Shown: positions 6,521 through 15,724, counted from the stretch's first letter. The stretch is DNA of 20,633 bases from DATEMK01 sp039914625 (GCA_039914625.1 JBDSOU010000242.1:1-20633), one strand, 5' to 3'. Numbers and translations are program-made. Notes: generated by a model from the letters alone, not told the origin.

Positions 6521-9373
6521 ATGAAACAAAAATTACTATTTACAATTATTTTCTTGCCAATACTTTCGTTAGTGACAAGTGCCCAAAACAACCTCATTAA
6601 CGGAACACCCGTTTTCAGAATGCCGCAACATCTTACGGCAGCCGATTATTTGTCAAACACCATTGTATTCAAAATAAAACCCGAATACAGAAGCGCCTGC
6701 AAAACCACTTCCGTGGAAAACGAAAAATTAAATTTAATTTTTACTTCTATTTCTGCAACAGCGGTTTCAAAAATTTTTCCAAATAAATCAGTCCTTACAC
6801 TACAACGAAATGTACATGGAGAAAATTTAATGGACCTTTCTACCATTTACAAAGTTGAATTTAATTCTAATTCAAATCTTGTAAAAACAATCAACCGGAT
6901 CATTTCAACGGGTTTGGTGGAATATGCCGAGCCCTATTATGTTCCCCATGTATCATTCAATCCCAATGATCCAAGCACGGGCTTACAATATGCGCTTACA
7001 AAAATAAATGCGTATAATGCTTGGAACATTAACCAAGGTGATACCAATGTGGTAATCGGAATTGTGGATACTGGCACAGATTGGGATCATCCCGATCTTG
7101 CAGGAAATTTGAAGTTGAACTATGCTGATCCTATAAATGGGGTAGATGATGATGCCGATGGTTATATTGATAATTATCGTGGATGGGATATGGCCGACAA
7201 TGATAACAATCCGATGGTTGATGGAGGAGGAAACCAAGAGCATGGCTCACACGTGTCAGGTTGCGCTGATGCAGTAACCAATAATGGAATAGGAGTTGCC
7301 AGCCCCGGTTTCAACTGCAAATTTCTTCCTGTAAAAACTTCTATGGCAAGCGATCCCAATGCTTATCTGGTAAAAGGTTACGAGGGAATTGTTTATGCCG
7401 CAGATCATGGATGTTCCATAATTAATTGTTCCTGGGGTGGTGGTGGTGGTGGTGGACAATTCGGCCAGGATGCAATAACGTATGCAACCATTAATGAGGA
7501 TGCATTGGTTGTATGTGCTGCTGGAAACGATGCGGCTGAAGAAAGTTTTTATCCGGCTGATTATAAATATGTTCTTTCAGTAGCAGCAACCACTAATACT
7601 GATGCAAAAGCGGGGTTTTCTAATTATGGCGAAAACGTTGATGTATGCGCACCAGGCAGTAACATCTACAGCACACTTTGGAATAATACCTATAATTACC
7701 TGAGTGGAACCTCAATGGCTTCGCCCATTGCAGCAGGTGCTGCCGCCATTGTGAAATCACAATTCCCTTCTTATACCGCTATGCAGGTTGGAGAAAAATT
7801 ACGCGTAACGTGTGACAATATTTATGGCGTTATCGGAAACGGTGCTTACCTCAACAAATTAGGCAAAGGAAGAATTAATCTGAACAGCGCTTTAACTCAG
7901 TCCTCGCCTTCCGTGCGGTTTGAAAATAAAGTCTCCACAGATAATAATGATAATTCATTTGTCATTGGCGATACCATTTATATTTCAGGAGACTTTAAAA
8001 ATTATCTTGATCCTACAACAAATCTTGTAGTGACATTGTCAACTACTTCTGCTTATGTTACCATTCTGAATAACTCTTACAATGTTGGTGCCTTGGCAAC
8101 ACTTGCAATTAACAATAATGGAATCAGCCCGTTCGCAGTTAAAATAAATCCAAGCGCTCCCTTGAATGCACAAATTAATTTCAAACTAACTTTTACTGAC
8201 GGATCTTATAACGATCTGCAACTTTTTAAAGAAACAGTGAATGTAGATTACATCAACATTACAATCAATGATGTTTTAACCACACAGACCAGTAAAGGAC
8301 AATTATTCTGGAATACAGCGGCACAAACCGAAGGACTTGGATTTACTTATTTCGGAAATCAGCTTGTTTATGATGGCGGATTAATGTTAGGAAATAACAA
8401 CCAGGTATCGGACAACATGCGCAGTGCTCCCGGAACTTTTGATCTTGATTTTCAATCTGTCCTTCGTGTAGCGCCTGTAATTCCTTCTGTTCAATCTGAA
8501 TTTGATCTATTCGGGAAATTCAATGACAATCTTGCTGCTTCAACACTGAACGCTGTGGTTACTCACAAAACTTTTGCATGGAGCACTCCGGGCAATACAA
8601 AATATATTATCGTTGAATATAATATTAAAAATAATGGTACTAACACGCTAAGTTCTTTATATGCAGGAATATTTGGTGATTGGGATGTGATGGATTACAG
8701 TCAGAATCGGGCATCGCAGGATGTTGCCACGAAAATGGGCTATGTTTATAGCAGCCAGATTAATGGATTATTTGCCGGAGTAAAATTACTTACAACAGGA
8801 CCTTGGTTACATTACGCACTTGACAACGTTACAGGGGGAAACGGAGGAGTAAATATTTATGATGATTACACTTCAACGGAGAAATATTCAACGCTTTCCA
8901 CCAACCGTGCTAATGCAGGAACAACAGGAATTGGTAACGATGTGTGCGATGTGGTTGGCTCAGGCCCGTTCTCTTTAAGTGCAGGAGATTCAGTGATTGT
9001 TGCATTTGCAATACTTGCGGGTGACAGTCTTCCTGATTTAATCAACAGCGCGGTGAATGCGCAAAACCAATACGACAATATTACAGGTCTGCAGGAAATT
9101 TCAACCGATGAAAATGAAAATTACTTTTCTACTTTTCCGAATCCCGCATCAGATCAGGTGACCTTGAATTTTAATTTAAGTGATCCTTCAGAGGTTTCTT
9201 TGGTGGTTTACAATTCAATTGGGGAGGAAGTTTACAAAATTAAAAGGAAAGTTGGTCAAACTGGCAAACAATCTCTTGTATTGAATACAAAGAATTTCGA
9301 AAACGGAGTTTATTTTATCAATCTGAAAGAAAATGGAAGATCATCTTCCCAAAAGCTGACAATTTTTAAATAG
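6521..9373 (+). CDS. Secreted S8 (subtilisin-like) serine peptidase with T9SS sorting domain
   Basis: 950 residues from the ATG at 6521, chosen because it opens directly into a signal peptide (MKQKLLFTIIFLPILSLVTS, cut near AQ) and because the promoter lies in the longer frame that begins at 6455. Residues about 35-150 look like a propeptide. The S8 domain (about 165-460) has Asp183 in VDTGTDWDHPDL, His241 in HGSHVSG, oxyanion Asn336 in AAGND and Ser398 in GTSMASP: the triad is intact. The Asp-rich VDDDADGYIDN may bind calcium. Beta-rich domains of unknown role fill about 475-865. Residues about 868-950 form a type A T9SS C-terminal domain (FPNPASDQV, then GVYFINL and a terminal KLTIFK). The protein should be exported through Sec, then the T9SS, and released or anchored outside the cell. 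It is flanked by terminators on both sides, so it is a separate unit beside the T9SS operon. Its target is unknown. Confidence 0.93.
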   Translation: MKQKLLFTIIFLPILSLVTSAQNNLINGTPVFRMPQHLTAADYLSNTIVFKIKPEYRSACKTTSVENEKLNLIFTSISATAVSKIFPNKSVLTLQRNVHGENLMDLSTIYKVEFNSNSNLVKTINRIISTGLVEYAEPYYVPHVSFNPNDPSTGLQYALTKINAYNAWNINQGDTNVVIGIVDTGTDWDHPDLAGNLKLNYADPINGVDDDADGYIDNYRGWDMADNDNNPMVDGGGNQEHGSHVSGCADAVTNNGIGVASPGFNCKFLPVKTSMASDPNAYLVKGYEGIVYAADHGCSIINCSWGGGGGGGQFGQDAITYATINEDALVVCAAGNDAAEESFYPADYKYVLSVAATTNTDAKAGFSNYGENVDVCAPGSNIYSTLWNNTYNYLSGTSMASPIAAGAAAIVKSQFPSYTAMQVGEKLRVTCDNIYGVIGNGAYLNKLGKGRINLNSALTQSSPSVRFENKVSTDNNDNSFVIGDTIYISGDFKNYLDPTTNLVVTLSTTSAYVTILNNSYNVGALATLAINNNGISPFAVKINPSAPLNAQINFKLTFTDGSYNDLQLFKETVNVDYINITINDVLTTQTSKGQLFWNTAAQTEGLGFTYFGNQLVYDGGLMLGNNNQVSDNMRSAPGTFDLDFQSVLRVAPVIPSVQSEFDLFGKFNDNLAASTLNAVVTHKTFAWSTPGNTKYIIVEYNIKNNGTNTLSSLYAGIFGDWDVMDYSQNRASQDVATKMGYVYSSQINGLFAGVKLLTTGPWLHYALDNVTGGNGGVNIYDDYTSTEKYSTLSTNRANAGTTGIGNDVCDVVGSGPFSLSAGDSVIVAFAILAGDSLPDLINSAVNAQNQYDNITGLQEISTDENENYFSTFPNPASDQVTLNFNLSDPSEVSLVVYNSIGEEVYKIKRKVGQTGKQSLVLNTKNFENGVYFINLKENGRSSSQKLTIFK
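7436..7453 (+). repeat. In-frame (GGT)6 microsatellite in the subtilase gene
   Basis: Six GGT units encode Gly306-311 of the peptidase (seven Gly counting the next GGA), right after the SW of a SWGG motif that corresponds to the substrate-binding strand of subtilisins. Changes in unit number would keep the frame and alter only loop length. Confidence 0.85.
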
Positions 9374-9399
9374 TATTCTTAAAGATCAAATTAAATCTG

Positions 9400-9434
9400 A
9401 AGTGCAGTCCATATAAAATGGGCTGCACTTTTTT
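9400..9434 (+). terminator. Rho-independent terminator of the subtilase gene
   Basis: A 13-bp stem (9400-9412 with 9418-9430, one G-T pair) around a 5-base loop, running into a T-rich tail (TTTTTT at 9429-9434, then more T). It lies 26 bases after the subtilase stop codon. Confidence 0.9.
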
Positions 9435-9497
9435 ATTTTATTTTTTAATTATCTAAATGCTTCGTATGAGTAAATCTTATAGTATTAAAAAAAATAT

Positions 9498-9505
9498 TAA
9501 TTTTG
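9498..9505 (+). promoter_or_regulatory. Candidate -7 box of the DUF5606 gene
   Basis: TAATTTTG is an exact TAnnTTTG match ending 12 bases before the ATG at 9518. No -33 TTTG is visible. If used, the mRNA would have a leader of only a few bases. It follows the subtilase terminator, so a promoter is expected in this gap. Confidence 0.4.
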
Positions 9506-9517
9506 ATAAAAAAAAGA

Positions 9518-9970
9518 ATGGACTTTAAGGGAATTATTGCAGTAGGAGGTATGAGTGGATTATATAAAATAATTTCTCAGACCAAAACAGGGTTTATTGT
9601 TGAGTCCCTGGTTGATCAGAAAAAATCAATTGTGCATTCTACTCAAAAGGTAATTGCTCTGAACGATATTAGTGTCTATACCACATCAGAAGAAAAACCC
9701 CTTAAGGATGTTTTACTTTTAATGAAAGAAAAAGAAAGTATTTCTGTGAATCCGAAATCTGAACCTGAAGAGCTTAAAAAATATTTTAGAACAATTGTTC
9801 CTGACTTTGACGAACAACGTGTTTATGTGTCTGATATAAAAAAAATTATTTCCTGGTTTCATTTGCTAAAAGATATACTTGATCAAAATGACAATGAGCC
9901 GGAAGTAAAAATGCCTGAGAAGCCAGAAGTTGTAAAACCAGGAGATACCTCCGGTGAGGAAAAACCTTAA
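9518..9970 (+). CDS. DUF5606 domain protein
   Basis: 150 residues from the ATG at 9518; the frame opens earlier at a TTG (9503), but family members begin like MDFKGIIAVGGMSGLYKI, so the ATG is preferred. Residues 1-65 carry the family signature: GLYKIISQTKTGFIVESL, a DQKKSIVHS segment, and ALNDISVYTTSEEKPL. Residues 90-130 form a second helical part (PDFDEQRVYVSDIKKIISWFHLL), and the tail is Pro/Glu/Lys-rich and probably disordered. There is no signal peptide or membrane segment, so it is cytoplasmic. The family is widespread in Bacteroidota and, to my knowledge, has no assigned function. It is isolated between a terminator and the kinase gene, so the context does not suggest a role. Confidence 0.82.
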   Translation: MDFKGIIAVGGMSGLYKIISQTKTGFIVESLVDQKKSIVHSTQKVIALNDISVYTTSEEKPLKDVLLLMKEKESISVNPKSEPEELKKYFRTIVPDFDEQRVYVSDIKKIISWFHLLKDILDQNDNEPEVKMPEKPEVVKPGDTSGEEKP

Positions 9971-10141
9971 TTAATATTGCAAAACCAAGCATATACTTTT
10001 TTTACAAAAAAAAGTTTCGTTTAGCCGAAAAATAAATTTTTCAAATAATGTAACATTTTTTTTAAATTTTCGATAAATAGAATTAATAAACCTGTTTAGG
10101 CTTACTGATTATATTTAAATTTACGATTACCCCAAAGTATT

Positions 10142-13100
10142 ATGCCATTAATTAACGATGTTTACCGATTAAGTGAATCCAGGTCTAAGCCCGGTGATTT
10201 TGAATTGCAGTATTACAGGGGCATCTTCGGATTATTTGCTGCAGCATATTTCTTTTCTTATTTTATTTTCAGGATAGCACATCCGCTCGTTGAATTTATT
10301 GTTCCAAGAATATGGTTTGCTTTAATTCCACTATCTGTTTTTATTATGTCCTTCTTTATCCAGCATGTAAGAAAAAACATTAATTCTTTTGCCGGAATAT
10401 TTTTTCTTCTTGCCACATTACATCTCATCGGCTTTTTTTACATCAATGATTTTAAAACGCACTTTGAACTTGCAATTCTAACCCTGATCTTGTTTTCTAA
10501 CCTGCATCTTAACAAGGTTTTATTTGTTGCACTTTATAATGTGATTATTCTTACAATTCTTGAATATATGTTTATTATGCATTCCGGTTCAGGAATAAAT
10601 CCGGTATTCTTTTTTGTCTTTGTTTTAGCTGTTATGCTGATTTGTGTTGCCTACCAGCTCTATCGTTTACGATTGCAGAAATCATTAAGTGACCGCGAAA
10701 AATTACTTACAGATATTTTCAACCAGTCAAATGATGCATGGTTATTATTTGATATGTTCTCTGCAAAGGCAGTTGATGGAAGCAACAAAGCATTAACGCT
10801 GTTCGAAATGAGAGACAGAAAAGATTTATTGTATTTTAATCTTCCCGATTTGCTTGGAAAAAATTATGATTTTGTTTCATTACCTGCTGCAATTAATAAT
10901 GGAGACTTAGCCGAAAAAGAAGTGATATGCAAATCAAAAAAAGGAAACGAACTTTGCCTCAGCATCAGTATTTCCAAAATTCCTGGATCACAAAATATTT
11001 TGTATTGCCGCTGTATTGACATCAGCGCAGAAAAAGATCAAAGGGAGCTATTGAAAGCAAGAGCGCTCGAAGTCAGGTATTTCCTGGAAAATGTTGACGA
11101 GGGAGTGGTCGTGTGTGGTGATGATGGAAACATTAAGCTAATCAGTAAAAATCTTTGCGATCTGCTGGGATATTCACAGCAGGAATTAACAAAACCCAAT
11201 CGCCTTTTTACTATTCTCAATCGCAATTTAAATATTGAATTAAAAGATAAGGAATTCATTAAAACTTTTGAAATCAAATACCGAACTCCGACTGCAAAGG
11301 AATTATGGCTGGAACTTTCAGGAAAAAAAATTAAAAGCCTTTTAAATGAAGAAGAAAATAATTTATGGGTTATCAGGAATCTTACCGCTGAAAAACAAAA
11401 GGAAGTGGTCATTAAAGAAGGAGATTCAGGGTTTACAAAAATTTTCCAGGAAGGACATTTTGGTGTTGCAGTAATCGGAGCGCAGCAAAAGATTCTTAAA
11501 GTAAATGCTGCATTCAGCGAAATGCTTGGTTACAGCGAATCAGAACTGAACACGTTGTCGTTATATAATCTTTCTGACCCTCATGACTCTACACATAAAG
11601 GAGAAGATATAGCAAATGTTTTCAATGGTACGGTGTCTTCTATCAAAAAGGAAAAAAGTTTTATCCGCAAGGACCGCTCAATTCTCTGGACTAATTTTAT
11701 TGCTTCTCTTTACGCTTCTAAAAATGGATCTGATGCCCAGGTGATGGTCGTAATTGAAGACATTTCGCCAAAGAAAGAAATTGAAAACGATTTGCGGCAT
11801 ATAAATGCCAACGTTACATCGCTTATCAAAAGTACCAAAGATGCTATTTGCTCTATAGATTTCGAATATAAAATAGTTGTAATAAATAATTCATTTATAA
11901 ATAAATTTTTTGTTCAATATAAGAGTACTCTCTCAAAAGGAATGAAATTCCCTGATCTGCTACCTCCTGATAAAAAAACAAAATGGAAGGACAGGCACGA
12001 CTGCGTCATGCGGGGTGAAAAAATTAATGGCGATGGAGATGAAATAATCACATTTGCTGATGGAACAATAAAACATTTTGAAACTTCATTGCATCCCGTT
12101 TATACTGATGATGGGTTTATATGCGGTGTTACTTATTTGGCAAGAGATGTAACGGATCGCAAAAGGTATGAAGCTGAACTGAACAAGGCAAAGGAAGAAG
12201 CAGAAAGGGCTACATCTGCAAAGTCCCAGTTCCTGGCCACCATGAGTCATGAAATACGAACCCCGCTCAACGGATTGATCGGTATGCTGGATTTATTAAA
12301 AACCACCAAGCTTGACTACAAGCAATCGGAATACGTTGACACCATTCAACTAAGTGGTGAAGCATTGCTGCAAATCATTAATGACATTCTTGACTTTTCA
12401 AAAATTGAATCTGATAAGATGGAAATTGATGCTTATCCTTTTGAATTGAAAAAATGCGTTGAAGAAACTTACGATATTCTTTATTACAAAGCTCAGGAAA
12501 AAAACATTGACCTCTTATACAATTTTGATCCGGAAATTTCTCCTTTCATAATTGGCGACAAGGCCCGATTGCGACAGGTGCTCATTAACCTGGTTGGCAA
12601 TGCTATCAAATTTACTAAAGAAGGTCATGTTATTATTTCCATAAATAAGATCAGCGATGATGCTGACGGGCTGGAATTGCAGTTTTCAGTTAAAGATACA
12701 GGGATAGGTCTTGCACCGGAGCAAACGGACCGCCTCTTTAAAGCCTTTTCACAGGCGGACGTTTCTACCTTCAGAAAATACGGAGGCACCGGCTTAGGAC
12801 TTGTCATCAGCGCAAAGCTCATTGCCCTTATGAATGGAAAAATATGGGTGCAAAGCACACCGGGCGAAGGATCCACTTTTTATTTCACAATCAAAACAAA
12901 ACCTTCAGAGGATTTAAATACTGAAATAGATAAACCAAATCAGCAAATCGCACTTCCATCTGACATTTCACCGGAACTTAAGTATAATTCAGATAAAAAA
13001 CTCCGTGAAATAATCAGCGAAATCTCTGACCTTAATTTCTCAGACCTTGCACTTAAATTTTCAGCAAAAATTCTTGTTGCAGAAGATGATGCGGTAAATC

Positions 13101-13822
13101 AAATCGTGATAAAAACAAACTTAAAAAGATTAGGATACGATGCAACCATGGTGTCTGACGGATTGGAAGTGCTTGATAAAATGTCAAATGAAAAATTCGA
13201 TCTCATTTTTATGGATGTGCAAATGCCAAATCTTGATGGATTGGAAACCACAAAAGAAATTGTGAAAATATTACCTTCCACTAATCGCCCGAAAATTATT
13301 GCAATGACCGCATTTGCTATGCAAGGCGATAAAGAAAAATGTCTCGAATCCGGCATGGATGATTACATTTCAAAACCCATCCGTATTGAGGATGTAAAAA
13401 ATAAAATTGAAAAGTGGGTAACACCAAAGTTCAATAAAAATATTTCCGTAAATCATTCCGAAACGGTCTCCCATCAAATTATTGACCCTGACGCAATCAA
13501 ACGGTTAACTTATTTGGGTGGTGAAGGTGACAATGTATTTTTATCACAGGTCATCAATATGTTTTTAAAACAGGCCCCTGCTGTAATTAAAGAGATTATT
13601 GAGTCTGAAAAAAATGAAGATACTGAAAAAATTTGGCAAGCCGCGCACAAGCTCAAAGGAAGCAGCTTCAACACAGGTGCAAAATATTTAGCCGAGCACT
13701 GTCTGCTCATCGAAATAAAAGGTAAAAACAAAGATTTAAAAGATATTGAGAAACTCACTTCACAATTGAAAAATATTTTTCAGAAAACAGAGGCTGAATT
13801 GAAAAAGTTAATTACAGCTTAA
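10142..13822 (+). CDS. Membrane hybrid sensor histidine kinase (PAS x4, HisKA, HATPase, receiver, Hpt)
   Basis: 1226 residues. Six hydrophobic segments (about 30-45, 57-73, 83-101, 107-122, 127-147, 154-174) form the membrane sensor. Four PAS-like regions follow at about 184-297, 312-420, 431-550 and 557-678; the third, with NAAFSEMLGYSESEL, is the clearest and the first the most divergent. The kinase core has the H-box FLATMSHEIRTPLNG with phospho-acceptor His703, the N-box NLVGN (816-820), DTGIG (852-856) and GGTGLGL (881-887). The receiver has EDD 981-983, phospho-acceptor Asp1025 (FMDVQMPN), Thr1056 and Lys1078. The C-terminal Hpt domain has His1169 in AAHKLKGSS. All phosphorelay residues are present, so a His-Asp-His relay to an unlinked response regulator is expected, as in BarA/ArcB-type kinases. 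The signal is unknown, and no regulator lies nearby. The 171-base gap before it has a weak TAAATTTA -7-like box at 10116-10123. Confidence 0.93.
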   Translation: MPLINDVYRLSESRSKPGDFELQYYRGIFGLFAAAYFFSYFIFRIAHPLVEFIVPRIWFALIPLSVFIMSFFIQHVRKNINSFAGIFFLLATLHLIGFFYINDFKTHFELAILTLILFSNLHLNKVLFVALYNVIILTILEYMFIMHSGSGINPVFFFVFVLAVMLICVAYQLYRLRLQKSLSDREKLLTDIFNQSNDAWLLFDMFSAKAVDGSNKALTLFEMRDRKDLLYFNLPDLLGKNYDFVSLPAAINNGDLAEKEVICKSKKGNELCLSISISKIPGSQNILYCRCIDISAEKDQRELLKARALEVRYFLENVDEGVVVCGDDGNIKLISKNLCDLLGYSQQELTKPNRLFTILNRNLNIELKDKEFIKTFEIKYRTPTAKELWLELSGKKIKSLLNEEENNLWVIRNLTAEKQKEVVIKEGDSGFTKIFQEGHFGVAVIGAQQKILKVNAAFSEMLGYSESELNTLSLYNLSDPHDSTHKGEDIANVFNGTVSSIKKEKSFIRKDRSILWTNFIASLYASKNGSDAQVMVVIEDISPKKEIENDLRHINANVTSLIKSTKDAICSIDFEYKIVVINNSFINKFFVQYKSTLSKGMKFPDLLPPDKKTKWKDRHDCVMRGEKINGDGDEIITFADGTIKHFETSLHPVYTDDGFICGVTYLARDVTDRKRYEAELNKAKEEAERATSAKSQFLATMSHEIRTPLNGLIGMLDLLKTTKLDYKQSEYVDTIQLSGEALLQIINDILDFSKIESDKMEIDAYPFELKKCVEETYDILYYKAQEKNIDLLYNFDPEISPFIIGDKARLRQVLINLVGNAIKFTKEGHVIISINKISDDADGLELQFSVKDTGIGLAPEQTDRLFKAFSQADVSTFRKYGGTGLGLVISAKLIALMNGKIWVQSTPGEGSTFYFTIKTKPSEDLNTEIDKPNQQIALPSDISPELKYNSDKKLREIISEISDLNFSDLALKFSAKILVAEDDAVNQIVIKTNLKRLGYDATMVSDGLEVLDKMSNEKFDLIFMDVQMPNLDGLETTKEIVKILPSTNRPKIIAMTAFAMQGDKEKCLESGMDDYISKPIRIEDVKNKIEKWVTPKFNKNISVNHSETVSHQIIDPDAIKRLTYLGGEGDNVFLSQVINMFLKQAPAVIKEIIESEKNEDTEKIWQAAHKLKGSSFNTGAKYLAEHCLLIEIKGKNKDLKDIEKLTSQLKNIFQKTEAELKKLITA

Positions 13823-13932
13823 AATTTCTGATTTTATCTTTTCTAAATTATTTTAAGGTGATTTTTATATCTCTGTATAATTTCTTTTCCCTGAAAATAT
13901 GTTTTTTAACTTTATGGGAATAATAATTTTAT

Positions 13933-14721
13933 TTATTCAATTTGAATCTCTCCGGTCAAATACAACTTCCCCTGCCCGCTAATCTCTATTCGTTCACCAA
14001 CCAATTCACAAATCAAATCCCCTTTCCGCTTCGAAATCTGCTGTGCCGTCAGTTTATTCTTATTTAATTTTTGCGCCCAATAGGGAGTCATGGTAGTATG
14101 CGCAGAACCCGTTGTTGGGTCCTCATCAATTCCATAAGCCGGGTAAAAACACCTCGAAACAAAATCAACCATTTCTCCTTTTGCCGTGCAGATAACACCA
14201 CGCATATCTTCCAGCGTTTTCAGAATTCCGAAATCAGGTTGCAGTGCTTCGAGCACTTTTTGTGAAGAAAGAACAGTCATGTAATCGGTTTTTCCTTTCC
14301 AGGTTTCGAGCGGAGTTTGCTTGATTGCTTCCATCAAAACAGGAGGTGTTTCAATTTTACTCATCTCATCTTTCGGAAAATTCATTTTAAAAAATGCTCC
14401 GTCTTTCTTCACCGAAAGAACCCCGCTTCGGGTATGAAATTTTATTTCAGGCTTATCATAATTTAAAATTTCAAAAAGAATAAAAGCCGAAGCAAGTGTT
14501 GCATGTCCGCACAAATCCACTTCATAGACAGGAGTAAAGCAACGCAGTCCATAACCTTCACCTTCCCTAACAAAAAAAGCAGTTTCAGCGAGATTATTTT
14601 CATTCGCAATTTGCTGCATCACATCATCCGGCAGCCATTTTTCCAACGGACAAACCGCGGCAGGATTTCCGCCAAATATTTTATTTGTAAACGCATCCAC
14701 CTGGAAAAGTTTAAGTTTCAT
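13933..14721 (-). CDS. PhzF family isomerase/epimerase
   Basis: 262 residues, starting at the ATG complementary to 14719-14721. The N-terminus MKLKLFQVDAFTNKIFGGNP, with GNPAAVC, and the NNLAETAFF motif with the family's catalytic Glu (Glu46) are typical of the PhzF/diaminopimelate-epimerase-like fold. The second half has the matching DEDPTTGSAHTTMTPYW motif, then a short C-terminal beta end with QGKLYLTGEI. The family carries out proton transfers or isomerisations on varied substrates; PhzF itself acts in phenazine synthesis, but no phenazine genes are present and most relatives are uncharacterised. It lies 27 bases downstream of xdhC on the same strand and is probably co-transcribed, facing the kinase gene. 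No hairpin is seen in the 110-base convergent gap. Confidence 0.9.
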   Translation of the reverse strand: MKLKLFQVDAFTNKIFGGNPAAVCPLEKWLPDDVMQQIANENNLAETAFFVREGEGYGLRCFTPVYEVDLCGHATLASAFILFEILNYDKPEIKFHTRSGVLSVKKDGAFFKMNFPKDEMSKIETPPVLMEAIKQTPLETWKGKTDYMTVLSSQKVLEALQPDFGILKTLEDMRGVICTAKGEMVDFVSRCFYPAYGIDEDPTTGSAHTTMTPYWAQKLNKNKLTAQQISKRKGDLICELVGERIEISGQGKLYLTGEIQIE

Positions 14722-14741
14722 AGTTTCCTTTTTACAATTAT

Positions 14742-14761
14742 CAAATCTTCAAATCTTCAAA
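14742..14761. repeat. Short 8-base direct repeat at the xdhC end
   Basis: The unit CAAATCTT occurs twice in tandem plus a partial third copy (CAAAT). It spans the last codons and stop of xdhC and part of the xdhC-phzF gap. It is probably replication slippage with no function suggested. Confidence 0.6.
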
Positions 14762-15720
14762 TTATTATTTTTCACTTTAATAATTTCCGCAGCAATGCTC
14801 ACTGCAATTTCTTCCGGAGTTTCACTCTTAATATTTATTCCAACTGGTGCATGGATTTTTTTTAATTGGTTTTCTGAAATTCCTTCAGCCCGCAATTCAT
14901 CAAACATCTTTTCAATTTTCGATTTGCTTCCAAGCACGCCTAAGTATTTAAAATTTTTATCCATCAAAGCTTTCAAAGCAACCTTATCCGGCCGGTATCC
15001 AAAAGTCATTATTACCACATAATTATTTTCTCCATCAGGAATAAAATCCTTCAGCAAAGAGTAATGATCAACAATTTTCTTTTCCTGCACAAAATTATTT
15101 TGCAAAAATGTAAATAAATGAATTCTGTCTTCAAGCAAATGAATATGAAAGTCCATTGAACTCATCAGTTTCGAAAATGCAAGTGAGCAATGTCCGCCTC
15201 CGACAATAAACAAATGATTTTTATAACCTGTCCTTTCAATAAACTCAAAATCATGTTCATCTTTCCTCCGCAAAAAATACTTTTCCTGTGGAATCAAATC
15301 AGAAAAAAAAATTCCCTGCGGAGAAATATTAAGCAATCCGTTTTTATTTTCTTCAAGACTGTTAATTAAATTCCGGATTTGTAAAACATCATTATCATTC
15401 ACAGGATAAATAAAAACAGTTTGCTCACCCGAACAAATCATCCCGCTTTGGCTCCCTTGTCCTGCTGACTTATTATGAAACTGTTCTTTAATTATTGAAT
15501 CATTTCTTTCTTTATGCAAAATTTCCCTTGCTGTTTCCATAAGCTTATGTTCCATAATTCCACCGCCAATCGAACCAACCATCTCGTACAAAGTAGCCGC
15601 CATCTTAAATCCCTGTCTTCCAGGACTGCTGCCTTTACTCTCAAGCACACATAACATAGCCACAGGAACATTATCCCTGAAGTTTTCAAGAATAAATTTC
15701 CAAAGCTTTAACTCATTCAT
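14749..15720 (-). CDS. xdhC: XdhC/CoxI family molybdoenzyme maturation protein
   Basis: 323 residues from the ATG at 15720 (MNELKLWKF). The frame continues upstream to 15942, but the first 74 residues of that version resemble no protein, cross the divergent promoter region and read through a repeat, so they are rejected. The N-terminal XdhC/CoxI domain shows CVLESKGSSPGRQG (24-37), GSIGGG (49-54) and SGMICSGEQ (92-100, with the conserved Cys). A Rossmann-like domain begins at FIVGGGHCS (171-179), with GVLGSKSKI later and the ending HAPVGINIKSETPEEIAVSI. XdhC binds molybdenum cofactor, helps its sulfuration and delivers it to xanthine dehydrogenase. Its place divergent from the ureide genes fits purine oxidation. 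The dehydrogenase genes are not in the window. It is followed by the phzF-like gene. Confidence 0.9.
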   Translation of the reverse strand: MNELKLWKFILENFRDNVPVAMLCVLESKGSSPGRQGFKMAATLYEMVGSIGGGIMEHKLMETAREILHKERNDSIIKEQFHNKSAGQGSQSGMICSGEQTVFIYPVNDNDVLQIRNLINSLEENKNGLLNISPQGIFFSDLIPQEKYFLRRKDEHDFEFIERTGYKNHLFIVGGGHCSLAFSKLMSSMDFHIHLLEDRIHLFTFLQNNFVQEKKIVDHYSLLKDFIPDGENNYVVIMTFGYRPDKVALKALMDKNFKYLGVLGSKSKIEKMFDELRAEGISENQLKKIHAPVGINIKSETPEEIAVSIAAEIIKVKNNNLKI

Positions 15721-15724
15721 GAAA

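Noticed and set aside
9995..10015. A/T hairpin (ACTTTTTTT pairing with AAAAAAAGT) after the DUF5606 gene
   Set aside because: The 9-bp stem is nearly all A-T with a 3-base loop and no clear T tail; in this base composition it is likely by chance, so it is not called a terminator.
11038..11412. 124-residue reverse-strand frame within the hybrid kinase gene
   Set aside because: Ser/Phe-rich product with no family features, fully antisense to PAS-coding sequence.
13823..13932. Search for a shared terminator between the convergent kinase and PhzF genes
   Set aside because: Only A/T-rich sequence with a small palindrome (ATTCAATTTGAAT) at the PhzF end; no stem with G-C pairs and a T run.
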